Below, piece by piece: positions 25,472 to 34,176 of a stretch of DNA of 64,000 bases. The position numbers were made by a program, and so were the translations under genes. Position 1 is the stretch's first letter. Every line of letters begins with the position of its first letter. Under the pieces are notes generated by a model. It was not told the DNA's origin and searched no databases. It saw nothing but the letters and a program-made list of their open reading frames with translations. Source of the stretch: DAOVFN01 sp964484305 (GTDB lineage Archaea > Aenigmatarchaeota > Aenigmatarchaeia > QMZP01); the NCBI GenBank assembly GCA_964484305.1, contig CAZAEI010000004.1:1-64000 (forward strand), written 5' to 3'.

Positions 25472-26541
25472 AGCAGAACCCTTGCCAGTATATATATTGC
25501 ATAGAGCGAGAGCAGCAGGATGCCATCCCTCCTGGTCAGGGCAAGGCCCGTTCTCATGAGAATCAGGAGCAGCAGGGTAAGCCCTATCATCACGGGCATA
25601 TCTATCAGGACAGCCGAGTGGTCTATGTTCTGAATGGGCCTTATGACCGAGGCAGTGCCAACCACCAGGAGTATGTTGAAGATGTTGCTCCCTATTATGT
25701 TGCCTATGGCTATCCCGAACTTCTTCTTCAGGGCTGCCACTACACTGGTGGCCAGCTCCGGCAGGGATGTTCCCACAGCGACAATGGTCAGGCCTATGAT
25801 TATCTCGGGGATGCCGAAAGAGCGGGCAATGGCCATGCTGCTGTTCACGAGGAGCCCTGCAGAGACTATCACCCCGGCCAGTCCTCCCGCCGTGAGGAGC
25901 AGATGGCCCAGAAGCCTCCTTCTCTCCACCCTGGAGCGCACCCCCCTCCTGTCCCGGGGATGCACGCCCTTAACCTGGACATGTATGAAGAGCGAGAAGA
26001 GGGCCAGCATTATGATTCCGTCGACCAGGCCTATGGCATACCCGGAGCCCGGGGAGTCAAAGAACATGCCCATGGAGAGTATTAGCAGGAGCAGGGAAAC
26101 GCCTATAAGGAAGGGGTAGTCGAATCTGAACACACTCCTGTCTATCCTGATGGGCATGAGCAGGGCTGCCAGGCCCAGAACCAGGCAGATGTTGGATATG
26201 TTGCTTCCAACAATATTACCCAGGGATATGCCGGTGCTCCCCGCAAGGTTGGCTATTGCGCTGACGGTGAGCTCAGGGAGCGATGTCCCGAAGGCAACCA
26301 CTGTCATGCCTATTATTATTGAGGAGACCCCGAAGTACTTTGCGATGCTTGAGGAGCCGTCCACCAGGTAATCAGCGGACTTCAGTAGCAGCAGAAGGCT
26401 GGCATAGAACAGGAGGATGTTGCAGAGCACATCATACCCGGTCATGCCTGCCAGGCTGGCGAACAGGAACCCGAGGGCAATCGCAACCCAGACAAGGTTT
26501 CCGGGCTTCCCGAGCCTCTCTAAGAGAATGAGTCCTGCCAT
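25468..26541 (-). CDS. Sodium/calcium exchanger family membrane protein
   Basis: Two inverted CaCA repeats are clear: the first with VVAFGTSLPELTVSAIA and GNIVGSNISNICLVLG, the second with IVAVGTSLPELATSVVAA and GNIIGSNIFNILLV. The 357 residues and about ten helices match YrbG/archaeal NCX proteins, which exchange Na+ for Ca2+ across the cell membrane. All the ion-binding Glu and Ser residues of the alpha-repeats are present. Confidence 0.93.
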   Translation of the reverse strand: MAGLILLERLGKPGNLVWVAIALGFLFASLAGMTGYDVLCNILLFYASLLLLLKSADYLVDGSSSIAKYFGVSSIIIGMTVVAFGTSLPELTVSAIANLAGSTGISLGNIVGSNISNICLVLGLAALLMPIRIDRSVFRFDYPFLIGVSLLLLILSMGMFFDSPGSGYAIGLVDGIIMLALFSLFIHVQVKGVHPRDRRGVRSRVERRRLLGHLLLTAGGLAGVIVSAGLLVNSSMAIARSFGIPEIIIGLTIVAVGTSLPELATSVVAALKKKFGIAIGNIIGSNIFNILLVVGTASVIRPIQNIDHSAVLIDMPVMIGLTLLLLILMRTGLALTRRDGILLLSLYAIYILARVLL

Positions 26542-26580
26542 CCCAACCGATTGATATTTGTCCCGGTGCTCTATAAATGC

Positions 26581-27291
26581 CTACTCCAGTGAGAAATAGA
26601 CCCTTCGGTTGGCCTTGCCCTTGTTCTCCATGCCCACTATCCTGAGACTGCCTATCTCTGATGTGTTTTTTAGGTGCGTGCCGGCGCAGAACTGCCTGTC
26701 GAAGTCCTCTATGTCAACGACCCTGAACTCCTTTATGTCCGGGGACATGCCCCTGGCCAGCCTGACCAGGTCAGGGTCCCTCATGGCCTCCTCCCTGCTC
26801 ATGAAGAGAAATTTTACTGGGTGGGCCTCCCTTGCAACCCTGTTGGCCTTCTCCTCGAATCCCCTGAAGAGCTCCCTGTCGAAACCCTCAAGGGAGAAGT
26901 CAACCCGGGTCCTGTCCTCTCCAATCTGGTTCCCTGTTATCATGGCCCCAGTCTCCCTGTATATCAGGCCGGACAGGACATGGGACGCTGTGTGATATCT
27001 CATGAAGAGATACCTCCTGGGCCAGTCAATCTCGCACGCAACCTTATCCCCTCCTTTCAGGCCCTCATGGTCCACCTCGTGGGATATCTCCCCAGAGAAC
27101 TTCCCGGCATATACCACCTTAAAGGCCTTAGCATCAGATGCCCTTTTAATTGTCCCGGTGTCCCAGGGCTGGCCGCCAGATTTTGGGTAGAATCCGGTAT
27201 CCTCCAGGGTTATGAACTTCCCCTTGGCTGACTTCACCACGGTCTTCCATGACCTGAGATAGCAGTCCCTTAAATAGAGCGGCTCATTCAT
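26581..27291 (-). CDS. alaX: Alanyl-tRNA editing protein AlaX
   Basis: The protein has the AlaX-M structure: an N-terminal beta domain (LEDTGFYPKSGGQPWDTG), then zinc-binding RYHTASHVLSG and CAGTHLKNTSEIG. It hydrolyses Ser- or Gly-mischarged tRNA-Ala in trans. I set the start at 27291, 4 nt after a GGTGATGGTC element; ATGs at 27297 and 27300 overlap that element. The leader of 230 nt contains three copies of a 30-nt repeat. Confidence 0.92.
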   Translation of the reverse strand: MNEPLYLRDCYLRSWKTVVKSAKGKFITLEDTGFYPKSGGQPWDTGTIKRASDAKAFKVVYAGKFSGEISHEVDHEGLKGGDKVACEIDWPRRYLFMRYHTASHVLSGLIYRETGAMITGNQIGEDRTRVDFSLEGFDRELFRGFEEKANRVAREAHPVKFLFMSREEAMRDPDLVRLARGMSPDIKEFRVVDIEDFDRQFCAGTHLKNTSEIGSLRIVGMENKGKANRRVYFSLE

Positions 27292-27297
27292 GACCAT

Positions 27298-27483
27298 CAC
27301 CTTAACTCTCCATTCCGGTAAGCATGATAAGTCCGCCTTTCAGGCAGCAGGTACTTATTCACCTTAACCTTTCGATTTGGTAAGCATACCAAGTCTGACC
27401 TTGGTGTCTGCAGGTGACTTCGTCACCTGATTGTGCTTGGTCAGCAGGTACAATTCACCTTAACTATTCACTCTGGCAAGCAC
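27298..27483 (-). repeat. AlaX leader: three copies of a 30-nt unit with hairpins
   Basis: Copies lie at 27298-27325, 27358-27387 and 27454-27483. On the minus strand they read TGCTTACC...GTTAAGGTGAAT, so each carries GGTGA. Between them are hairpins, including AGGTGACgaaGTCACCT (27412-27428) and CCTGAAAGG. A fourth copy of the unit is in the uL3 leader. The copy nearest the gene supplies the Shine-Dalgarno of AlaX. Confidence 0.8.
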
Positions 27484-27525
27484 ACCCGGGTCACATCCTG
27501 ACGGGCACAGGCAATCACGCTGTTG

Positions 27526-27927
27526 CTATAAATTGAGGCCGGAGTTTTTTAAGTATTCCCTGTAGGCCCTCTCCACGGTTCTCCTGTTCACATATGGGGT
27601 GTGGTGCCTGAATCCCCCTGCAAAGCTCTTGGGTATGTGCATGAGCTCGTGTATCAGGGTCCTGAGCTTCTCCTCCCCTGTGAGCCTGTCAAAGTTCTCG
27701 GCCAGGACCTCTATTATGTAGTGGGCCTCTATCCCCAGGGCGGACTGGAATATCCTTGAGAGCGCATGGCACCTGGCCAGCACCCTCCTGGAGCGGGTCC
27801 CTGTGCTCCGGACCACGGCCACCCTGGCCAGGTCTATGTGCTTCATCCCGAGGATATGGCTGATTCGCCTGACCTGCTCCTCCAGCTCAGGGGCCCTTGT
27901 ATAGGAGACCCTGTGGTATGAAGCCAT
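27526..27927 (-). CDS. Predicted metallopeptidase (COG4900-like)
   Basis: The short protein (133 residues) has the zinc-protease helix TLIHELMHIPKSF followed by GGFRHH, giving an HExxH with a downstream His. The first half holds HIDLARVAVVRSTGTRSRRV. It matches a small archaeal family predicted to be metallopeptidases. The start at 27927 is about 25 nt after a TATA-like AATAATATAG; an ATG at 27936 is the alternative. Confidence 0.75.
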   Translation of the reverse strand: MASYHRVSYTRAPELEEQVRRISHILGMKHIDLARVAVVRSTGTRSRRVLARCHALSRIFQSALGIEAHYIIEVLAENFDRLTGEEKLRTLIHELMHIPKSFAGGFRHHTPYVNRRTVERAYREYLKNSGLNL

Positions 27928-27985
27928 AAGCATCAACCATCTATATTATTCGTCTTGAAACAGCCCGTCTGGGGCAGCATATACA

Positions 27986-28324
27986 TTACTTGTACCCGAA
28001 CCTTTTATTGTATTCCTTGTGATCCAGAACCTCAAGTATCACTGCTATGATGCGTACTTTCTCTCCGATAAGTGTGTAAATCATTCTCCAGTAATCATCC
28101 AGCCGGAGTCTCCATAGATTGGTTATACCATACCTCTGTATATAGTGTTTTGGCCACAACCTATTTTGTATTTTTTGGCCAGCTTGGTAATTCTCTGTTA
28201 GTTTGGCAATCCCCTTCTCTATCAACATTAGTAGGTACTTTGCCTCTCCTTCACCCCTGTCTGTCCGCCTCTGTAACTCAGCAAACTCTAATGAGAAATC
28301 TCTAGATAATTGTATGTCTGCCAT
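27986..28324 (-). CDS. RelE/ParE-like toxin
   Basis: The 112 residues have the RelE fold pattern: a helical first half, then NLWRLRLDDYWRMIYTLIGE and VRIIAVILEVLDHKEYNKRF, where the Arg and Tyr positions are those of mRNA-cleaving RelE-like toxins. It lies 79 nt after a small winged-helix-like gene on the same strand, its probable partner. Confidence 0.78.
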   Translation of the reverse strand: MADIQLSRDFSLEFAELQRRTDRGEGEAKYLLMLIEKGIAKLTENYQAGQKIQNRLWPKHYIQRYGITNLWRLRLDDYWRMIYTLIGEKVRIIAVILEVLDHKEYNKRFGYK

Positions 28325-28403
28325 ATAATATCACGCTAAGAAATTGGTTTTGACAGACTTCGTTATAAACATATGGATAGGACATTTCCGTTTTCCATTA
28401 GAA

Positions 28404-28658
28404 TTATTGGGTAACCTTCTTATATGGAACAGCCCCCTCGAGGAGCTTCCTTGTCTTGGGATTGTCAGCAAATATCCATAGTATTTCCCCTTTATTGACT
28501 ATTATCTTGTTGCTTTTTTCGAGGTAGTCAATGATTACATTAAATGTCTGCCACATTACCATCTTTGGTAATGCCCTCCAGAGCTGGTTCTTTGTCGGAT
28601 AATAGTCCAGTCTCTTTATAGTATCCTCTACCATTAGCACAGTATCCAGCCTTGGCAT
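28404..28658 (-). CDS. Small winged-helix-like protein, probable antitoxin
   Basis: The 84 residues contain DTIKRLDYYPTKNQLWRALP and FNVIIDYLEKSNKIIV, a winged-helix-like pattern, and close with DNPKTRKLLEGAV. I chose the ATG at 28658 because GGTGATTCAC precedes it; one at 28679 is in frame. It lies upstream of a RelE-like gene, and such a partner is usually the antitoxin and repressor. Confidence 0.55.
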   Translation of the reverse strand: MPRLDTVLMVEDTIKRLDYYPTKNQLWRALPKMVMWQTFNVIIDYLEKSNKIIVNKGEILWIFADNPKTRKLLEGAVPYKKVTQ

Positions 28659-28779
28659 GTGAATCACCTGGGTTTTCATCTATTCACCTATTGATAATAC
28701 TATATATATAAATCCATATATTTATAAATCTATCGGCTGAATACAACGCTTTTAATAATCTGGTGCACACTTATTCTTC

Positions 28780-29577
28780 ATGGGACCAGAGACCATAGAA
28801 AGGGCCAGGGAGACTGCCTTCAGGGCAGCCCGCGAGGCAGGCGAAATCATAAAGGAGAACTTCTCCAGGCCTTATTGGGTGAGGCACAAGTCAGGCAGGG
28901 AGACCCAGACCGAGATAGACCTCAGGGCCGAGAAGGCTATATTATCCATAATCAGGGAGGCCTTCCCTGAGCATGGCATACTGTCCGAGGAGGCGGGCCA
29001 GAAGGAATCCCCGGGGGATTATCTCTGGGTCGTGGACCCCCTGGACGGCACCACGAATTATACCATAAAGAATCCCTTCTTCTGCACGTCCATATCCCTG
29101 GCCTTCAGAAACGATGTGGTCATGGCCGTTACCTATGCACCCATGACAGGGGAGCTCTTCCATGCTGTCAGGGGCCGGGGCGCGTTCCTGAACGGTAAGC
29201 GGGTCAGGGTCTCCCGGGAGGGCAGGCTGTCCAATCTCCTCCTCTCATACTGCAACGGCAAGTCCCGTAAGGACAAGGTCGAGATTGGTAGGATTTTCTC
29301 CAGGATAAAGCCCGTTGTCAAGGACTTTGACAGGTACAAGGCCGGTGCCCTTGAGCTGGCCTTTGTGTCAGCGGGAAGGCTTGCCTCCTATATGGCCAAC
29401 AGCCAGATGTCCTGGGACTCGGCTGCAGGGGCCCTCCTGGTCAGGGAGGCCGGGGGCAGGGTCACCGATTTCGAGGGCAGGCACTGGGACATTAAAAGCA
29501 AGGACATACTGGCCTCGAACGGCCTTATCCACAGGAAGCTGCTGGATATAATCAGGGGGATAAGGAAGGAAAGATAA
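28780..29577 (+). CDS. Inositol monophosphatase/fructose-1,6-bisphosphatase family protein
   Basis: The metal-binding motifs are complete: GILSEEAGQ, WVVDPLDGTTNYT and SWDSAAGALLVREAGG. The 265-residue length matches archaeal IMPase/FBPase proteins, which dephosphorylate inositol-1-phosphate and often fructose-1,6-bisphosphate. It may serve inositol lipid synthesis or gluconeogenesis. TATA-like TATATATATAAA lies about 70 nt upstream. Confidence 0.92.
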   Translation: MGPETIERARETAFRAAREAGEIIKENFSRPYWVRHKSGRETQTEIDLRAEKAILSIIREAFPEHGILSEEAGQKESPGDYLWVVDPLDGTTNYTIKNPFFCTSISLAFRNDVVMAVTYAPMTGELFHAVRGRGAFLNGKRVRVSREGRLSNLLLSYCNGKSRKDKVEIGRIFSRIKPVVKDFDRYKAGALELAFVSAGRLASYMANSQMSWDSAAGALLVREAGGRVTDFEGRHWDIKSKDILASNGLIHRKLLDIIRGIRKER

Positions 29578-29590
29578 TCCGACCCAGATT

Positions 29591-30031
29591 ATGAGAATTG
29601 CGAGGCAGCGCCATACTTATAAAACAAAAATATATTTTACAATCGTGCTGAAAGAAAAAGAAGTTACAGTCAGTGAGTTATTAGGACTGAAATGGGAAGA
29701 TGGAATTATTTTAGAATTTACTGGCTTTAGAAATATTTTAAAAACGTTAGAAAGGATGGAGAAACGTGGATATGGATATAAAGTTATAGTGGAAGATTAT
29801 CTTACTGGCTTACCAGAGAATGTTTATAACATTGTATCTGCTCGCATAACAAACCGTAAAGGAAGGACAATAATTGAATTCGGAAGAGAACCTGGTTTTG
29901 GTTGGGATGGTGAAGTAGATGTATATGGTTTTAACTTTCCTTTAACAATTATAGATGAATACCACAGAAGGCGTGAACATAATGATAAAATTGATTTCGA
30001 TGATGTTGTATTTGAATATTTTATTGAGTAA
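29591..30031 (+). CDS. Hypothetical protein, AT-rich
   Basis: This 146-residue frame lies between two GC-richer housekeeping genes and is clearly AT-rich, with AAA and ATA codons dominant. It is an alpha/beta-looking polar protein (KWEDGIILEFTGFRNILKTL, GFGWDGEVDVYGFNFPLTII) without recognisable motifs. The base composition suggests recent acquisition. Confidence 0.55.
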   Translation: MRIARQRHTYKTKIYFTIVLKEKEVTVSELLGLKWEDGIILEFTGFRNILKTLERMEKRGYGYKVIVEDYLTGLPENVYNIVSARITNRKGRTIIEFGREPGFGWDGEVDVYGFNFPLTIIDEYHRRREHNDKIDFDDVVFEYFIE

Positions 30032-30079
30032 AAAATAAATTCAAGCAATAACAAGCAGTTGCATATAACGGGTGATTTC

Positions 30080-31273
30080 ATGGATATCTGGCTGGACAAG
30101 TACAGGCCCGGAAAGACCTCGGAGATAGTGGGACAGGGCAAGGCTGTTAAGGAGGCCCTGGACTTTCTGGATTCCTGGAGTCCCGGCCAGGCTGCCTTCC
30201 TCCACGGCCCCCCAGGTGTGGGAAAGACCCTCCTTGTTGAGACCCTGGCCAGGGAGCGTGGCCTGAGCCTTCTGAGGCTCAACGCCTCTGACAGCAGGAC
30301 AGCGTCAGGAATAGAGGCCATGCTGGGCAGCGCCTCGAAGACGAGGGACCTGTTCGGCTCAGGCAGGCTGATACTTATAGATGAGGTTGACGGGATATCC
30401 GGCCAGGAGAGGGGAGCTGTCGGATCCATAGTCAAGATTATCAGGGAATCCAGTTTCCCTGTCTTTGCCATAGCCAACGAGCCCTGGAAGCCCAAGCTGG
30501 CCCCCCTGAGGAGCGCCTGCAGGGTGATAAAGCTCAGCAGGGTCATGACTCCCTCCATAGAGAAGCGGCTCAGGGAGATATCCAAGGCCGAGGGAATCGA
30601 GGCCGAGGACTCTGCGCTCAAGAGCCTGGCCCGCTTTTCCCAGGGAGACCTTCGTTCTGCAATATCCGACCTTCAGGTAGTGGCCCATGGCAAAAAGGCC
30701 CTGAAGGCCAGGGACCTGGAAATCCTGGGTTACAGGGAGAGGGGTATCAGCATCTTCTCTGCCCTTCCGATTATATTCCATTCCAGAAGGGTTGCCGCCA
30801 CCCGCAAGGCCATATTCGATCTCGACAGGGACCCTGACGAGGTCTTGCTGTGGATAGAGAGCAACATCCACCAGGAGTTCGTTCCCGGGAAGCTGGCCGA
30901 GGCCTATGAGCTCCTGTCAAGGGCGGATATCATGAGATCCAGGGTCCGGGGGCAGCAGAACTGGAGGTTCAAGGCCTTCATGACTGACCTGATGTCAGGG
31001 ATATCCGTGGTCAAGGGCGAGACCCACAGGCCCCCGGGCTTCAGGCCCTTCCAGCGGCCCACCAGGATTGCCATGCTCGGAAGGAGCAGGGCCAAGAGGG
31101 CCATGATGAATTCCATGGCCTCGAGGATAGGCGGGTTCACCCACTCATCCAGGAGGGTGGTAAGGAGAGACTACATCCCCTACCTGAGAATCATGCTCTC
31201 GGGCAGGGCCAGGAAGGAGCCCGAGCAGGGCCTGGAGCTGGAGAAGGATGAGCTGGCCCTGATTAAGGGCTAG
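30080..31273 (+). CDS. rfcL: Replication factor C large subunit
   Basis: The protein begins MDIWLDKYRPGKTSEIVGQ, followed by Walker A GPPGVGKTLL, Walker B LILIDEVDGI, sensor 1 VFAIANE and SQGDLRSAISDLQ (sensor 2/arginine region). The 397 residues match archaeal RfcL, the clamp-loader subunit that opens PCNA. GGTGAT precedes the ATG at 30080. The last residues lack an obvious PIP box, which many RfcL have. Confidence 0.94.
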   Translation: MDIWLDKYRPGKTSEIVGQGKAVKEALDFLDSWSPGQAAFLHGPPGVGKTLLVETLARERGLSLLRLNASDSRTASGIEAMLGSASKTRDLFGSGRLILIDEVDGISGQERGAVGSIVKIIRESSFPVFAIANEPWKPKLAPLRSACRVIKLSRVMTPSIEKRLREISKAEGIEAEDSALKSLARFSQGDLRSAISDLQVVAHGKKALKARDLEILGYRERGISIFSALPIIFHSRRVAATRKAIFDLDRDPDEVLLWIESNIHQEFVPGKLAEAYELLSRADIMRSRVRGQQNWRFKAFMTDLMSGISVVKGETHRPPGFRPFQRPTRIAMLGRSRAKRAMMNSMASRIGGFTHSSRRVVRRDYIPYLRIMLSGRARKEPEQGLELEKDELALIKG

Positions 31274-31530
31274 GTGCCTGTAAGAAAACCGCTAAAACGG
31301 CATTTTCTGGTAAACCGATACCATGCAGCCCACTAAAAGCTTTATAAACCCTTTTTGTCACTATTGAATAGTTAATAATATATCACTAAAGAGTCACAAT
31401 CTTGTTTTCTACAGGTTATACCAGAGGAAGGTACATGTCTATATCGATGGTGTTGAACTGGGCGGTTCTACAAAAAGGTGGGTTCTGTCCGAACTATATC
31501 TATAGAGGCCAATAGTATATGCGGGAGAAG
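31274..31530. other. Intergenic stretch with a startless coding-like fragment
   Basis: A frame from 31368 to 31505 (plus) reads SHNLVFYRLYQRKVHVYIDG and then VELGGSTKRWVLSELYL before a TAG, but has no ATG, GTG or TTG. It looks like the end of a gene whose front is lost. Nothing else is visible here. Confidence 0.25.
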
Positions 31531-32220
31531 CTAGCCATACAGGCAAGAGTTTATTGATATGAATACATCTTCCACTCTCTCGGGATGGATTACGGGCATC
31601 TCTCTGTTATCCCAAGTGTCAGAGGGGCCGATGAGGGCCTCCAGGATGTCGTTGCAGCCGTTGTCAATCATCCGGGGATAATATCCATTCCTTTCAAGAT
31701 AGTCATGAAAGACCCTTTTCATCCCCCTTGCCATCTGCACCGCCTCTCTCAGGTTGCGGGGATAGAGGACAACCAGCTGCATCCCCTCAGGGCCGCTGCC
31801 AATCTTCCCGAACAGGCTTTCGTCTGGTATCTCCTTCCTTGAAATCCTGTGGATGTTCTCCTGGAGAATCCTGGCGACATCCCTGGGAAAGTATGAGGAA
31901 AACCCGGCTGTCACGGTCCAGCAGCCATAGGCCGTGCCAAGGTCGATAAAGTCTTCCCCACCCCTGCTGCTTCCGGTTCTGGCCCCAGGGCCGTCTTCTG
32001 GGTTTTTAAGCATCTTATGCGTCTGGCCCTCCAGATGAAGAAGGCATTCCCTGCATGACTGCTCTCTCTCCCTGATTCCGGACAAATCCTCCCTGGTATC
32101 AAAATAAAGGTAGTGTTTCGGGCGGCCGAGCTCATAGAGGGGTTTTCCTATATAGAGCCTTCTGTTATTGTCAGCCACCAAACCAAGGGATTTACCTGTT
32201 TTCGTTTTCCACTCCTTCAT
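31531..32220 (-). CDS. Hypothetical protein
   Basis: The 229-residue soluble protein has no motif I recognise. A CRECLLHLEG segment near residue 56, the aromatic stretch TAYGCWTVTAGFSSYFPRDV and a helical ARGMKRVFHDYLERNGYYP are the most marked features. It stands alone after the RfcL gene, convergent to it. Confidence 0.55.
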   Translation of the reverse strand: MKEWKTKTGKSLGLVADNNRRLYIGKPLYELGRPKHYLYFDTREDLSGIREREQSCRECLLHLEGQTHKMLKNPEDGPGARTGSSRGGEDFIDLGTAYGCWTVTAGFSSYFPRDVARILQENIHRISRKEIPDESLFGKIGSGPEGMQLVVLYPRNLREAVQMARGMKRVFHDYLERNGYYPRMIDNGCNDILEALIGPSDTWDNREMPVIHPERVEDVFISINSCLYG

Positions 32221-32317
32221 GAAAAAAGATGGGATGGCTGCTTTTAAGCATTACTGTTCCCTGGAGCAAGGGAAATTAAATCCCCGGGGGTTATTGTACA
32301 ATCCGCTATTGCTCTTC

Positions 32318-32704
32318 TCAAATGCGTTGATTCTTGTTGTTTGTGATACAGATGTTCAGGCGCCGGAAATTGTATAGCTGGTCACGAAAATCCTTTTCAG
32401 GGACATCCTCCAGGACACGGGTCTCCCAGTCGCCGTCGAATTCTATCTCGTCCATTCTCTTCTCTGGCCCTTCCAGAATTTTTCTAAATGCCCCCTCAAT
32501 CAATTCAGGGGCGTCATCCCCGCTTATTTGTGCCATTGTAACGCGCTTTACAACCCGGTTATAGTAATTTCTGTGGAGAGATGTGAAGGAGTAGGGGCCT
32601 TCATACTGGACGATGCGAACCCTCCAGTCCGGGGGGTAATGAAATCCTACACAGTTCCTTTTGCCATGTGAGAATGTCTTAACCATGTATTTGCGGTCTT
32701 CCAT
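32318..32704 (-). CDS. Hypothetical protein
   Basis: A 128-residue polar protein with no recognised domain. The centre reads HYPPDWRVRIVQYEGPYSF and RVVKRVTMAQISGDD. It starts 30 nt after the superoxide reductase stop and may be cotranscribed with it. Confidence 0.5.
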   Translation of the reverse strand: MEDRKYMVKTFSHGKRNCVGFHYPPDWRVRIVQYEGPYSFTSLHRNYYNRVVKRVTMAQISGDDAPELIEGAFRKILEGPEKRMDEIEFDGDWETRVLEDVPEKDFRDQLYNFRRLNICITNNKNQRI

Positions 32705-32734
32705 GGATCATGTGTGGAGTAAACAGATAAGAGA

Positions 32735-33112
32735 TTATCCTGACTTCCACAGGCCGTGGACGTTGCAGTACTCCCTTGCTTCGATTTTTTCTGCCTTGAC
32801 CTCGAATTCTGCATCGGGGGCATCGCCCGGTTTGAGGAACTTCCTGCAGGCCTTGCCATCGGCCACTATTTCAATCCACTCTATGAAGTGGCTCGCCTCC
32901 ATGGGATGCGGGACGGAACCGACCCTGACCTTGACCCCGGATTCGGTCTTTTCGATGACGGGCACGTGCTTCTCAAGGCCCTCGTCCCTTTCCTTTTCCT
33001 GGAGCAGCTCCATGGGTTGGCCGCAGCAGACGAGCTCCCCCTGGCCCTCGTGAAGGACCTCGACAATGTTCCCGCAGACGTTGCACCTGTATACCTCAAG
33101 CTTCCTGGTCAT
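32735..33112 (-). CDS. dfx: Desulfoferrodoxin (two-iron superoxide reductase)
   Basis: The N-terminal desulforedoxin domain (YRCNVCGN...LVCCGQPMEL) supplies the four Cys of center I. The SOR domain supplies the center II ligands in EKHVPVIE, HPMEASHFIEWI and the final YCNVHGLW. It reduces superoxide to peroxide, typical of anaerobes. At 125 residues it is a complete class I enzyme. Confidence 0.95.
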   Translation of the reverse strand: MTRKLEVYRCNVCGNIVEVLHEGQGELVCCGQPMELLQEKERDEGLEKHVPVIEKTESGVKVRVGSVPHPMEASHFIEWIEIVADGKACRKFLKPGDAPDAEFEVKAEKIEAREYCNVHGLWKSG

Positions 33113-33193
33113 GATACCTCCTAAACCGGTAAATATATAGGGATTTCCTGGCTTAAAAGATTAGCTTATTAATCATCAGGGTCATATCTAACC

Positions 33194-33826
33194 ATGAGGA
33201 AACCTGTGCTAATCGGCCTTGCTATTGTAATGGCGTCCCTTGCCATTGGCATCTGGCTCTATCCGCAGCTTCCCGAGAGCGTGGCCATCCACTGGAACGC
33301 CCTGGGGGAAGCAGAAGGCTTCGCGCCAAGGATATGGGCCGTCACGCTCGTACCCTTTATCTCGCTTTCCATTCTCGGGCTGTTCTGGCTCATCCCGAGG
33401 ATAGACCCGCTCAGGAAGAACATAGAGGGGTTCAGGCCCTATTATGAAGGCATGATTGTCGTCATCATGCTCTTCCTTCTCTATATACACGCCATCAGCC
33501 TGGCCCTGAACATCCTTGAATTCAACATAATGCAGGCGCTCTCACCTGCCTTCGGAATGCTCCTCTATTACATGGGCATCGTGGTTGGAAAGGCCAGGAG
33601 GAACTGGTTCATAGGCATAAGGACGCCCTGGACCCTGAGCAGCGAGGCCGTGTGGAACAGGACCCACAAACTGGGAGGGAGGCTCTTCAAGACAGCGGGC
33701 CTCATTGCCCTCCTCGGGGCTGTTTTTCCAGGCCATGCAATGTGGTTCATACTCGTCCCCGTGCTCTTCTTTTCTGGCTACCTGGTTGTATACTCATATC
33801 TTGAGTACAAGAAGGGGGCCGCTTAA
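33194..33826 (+). CDS. SdpI-family membrane protein
   Basis: The N-terminus is DUF1648-like (YPQLPESVAIHWNALGEAEG), and the C-terminal half holds the SdpI signature GKARRNWFIGIRTPWTLSS and NRTHKLGGRLF. Six membrane helices are seen in 210 residues. In Bacillus SdpI is an immunity protein and signal receptor; the archaeal role is unknown. Confidence 0.88.
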   Translation: MRKPVLIGLAIVMASLAIGIWLYPQLPESVAIHWNALGEAEGFAPRIWAVTLVPFISLSILGLFWLIPRIDPLRKNIEGFRPYYEGMIVVIMLFLLYIHAISLALNILEFNIMQALSPAFGMLLYYMGIVVGKARRNWFIGIRTPWTLSSEAVWNRTHKLGGRLFKTAGLIALLGAVFPGHAMWFILVPVLFFSGYLVVYSYLEYKKGAA

Positions 33827-33844
33827 AGGTGGATATTGAGCCTC

Positions 33845-34117
33845 TCAGGCCCTGGGGTATATCCTCCTGATTGTTTTCTTCCTGCGGAAGACTGTCCTGC
33901 CTTCCACCCCTATCTCCATGACCGATTCCAGGGGAGTGCTCAGCCTTTCATAGCCAGATTCGCCACCGGCGTGTTCTATATGAGAGCGTGTAATCCTTGA
34001 TATCTCCCTTCCGAATACCATTCTCCGGTTTCCTGTCGCTCCCTTGTGAAAAACCGTTATCGAGCACGACTTCAGCCTCCCCTCGGCAAGGAGCTTGCTC
34101 AGAATGTTGTATGCCAT
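33845..34117 (-). CDS. UPF0248/DUF504 protein
   Basis: This 90-residue basic protein matches the small archaeal UPF0248 family: LSKLLAEGRLKSCSITVFHK near the start and the ending strand GRTVFRRKKTIRRIYP. The family has a PUA-like small fold and is of unknown function, sometimes beside RNA-modifying enzymes. Confidence 0.7.
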   Translation of the reverse strand: MAYNILSKLLAEGRLKSCSITVFHKGATGNRRMVFGREISRITRSHIEHAGGESGYERLSTPLESVMEIGVEGRTVFRRKKTIRRIYPRA

Positions 34118-34176
34118 GTTATAGGCCTTGCCTGTGGATTATAAATATCAGGCATCAAATATTGGTTATAGATATC

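Noticed and set aside
31368..31505. Coding-like fragment ending WVLSELYL
   Set aside because: No start codon and a stop directly before it; kept only as a note in the intergenic feature, not as a gene.
33997..34176. 60 extra N-terminal codons for the PspC protein
   Set aside because: They overlap the divergent UPF0248 gene and its promoter and have no protein character; the basic MPRKK start at 34177 is natural.
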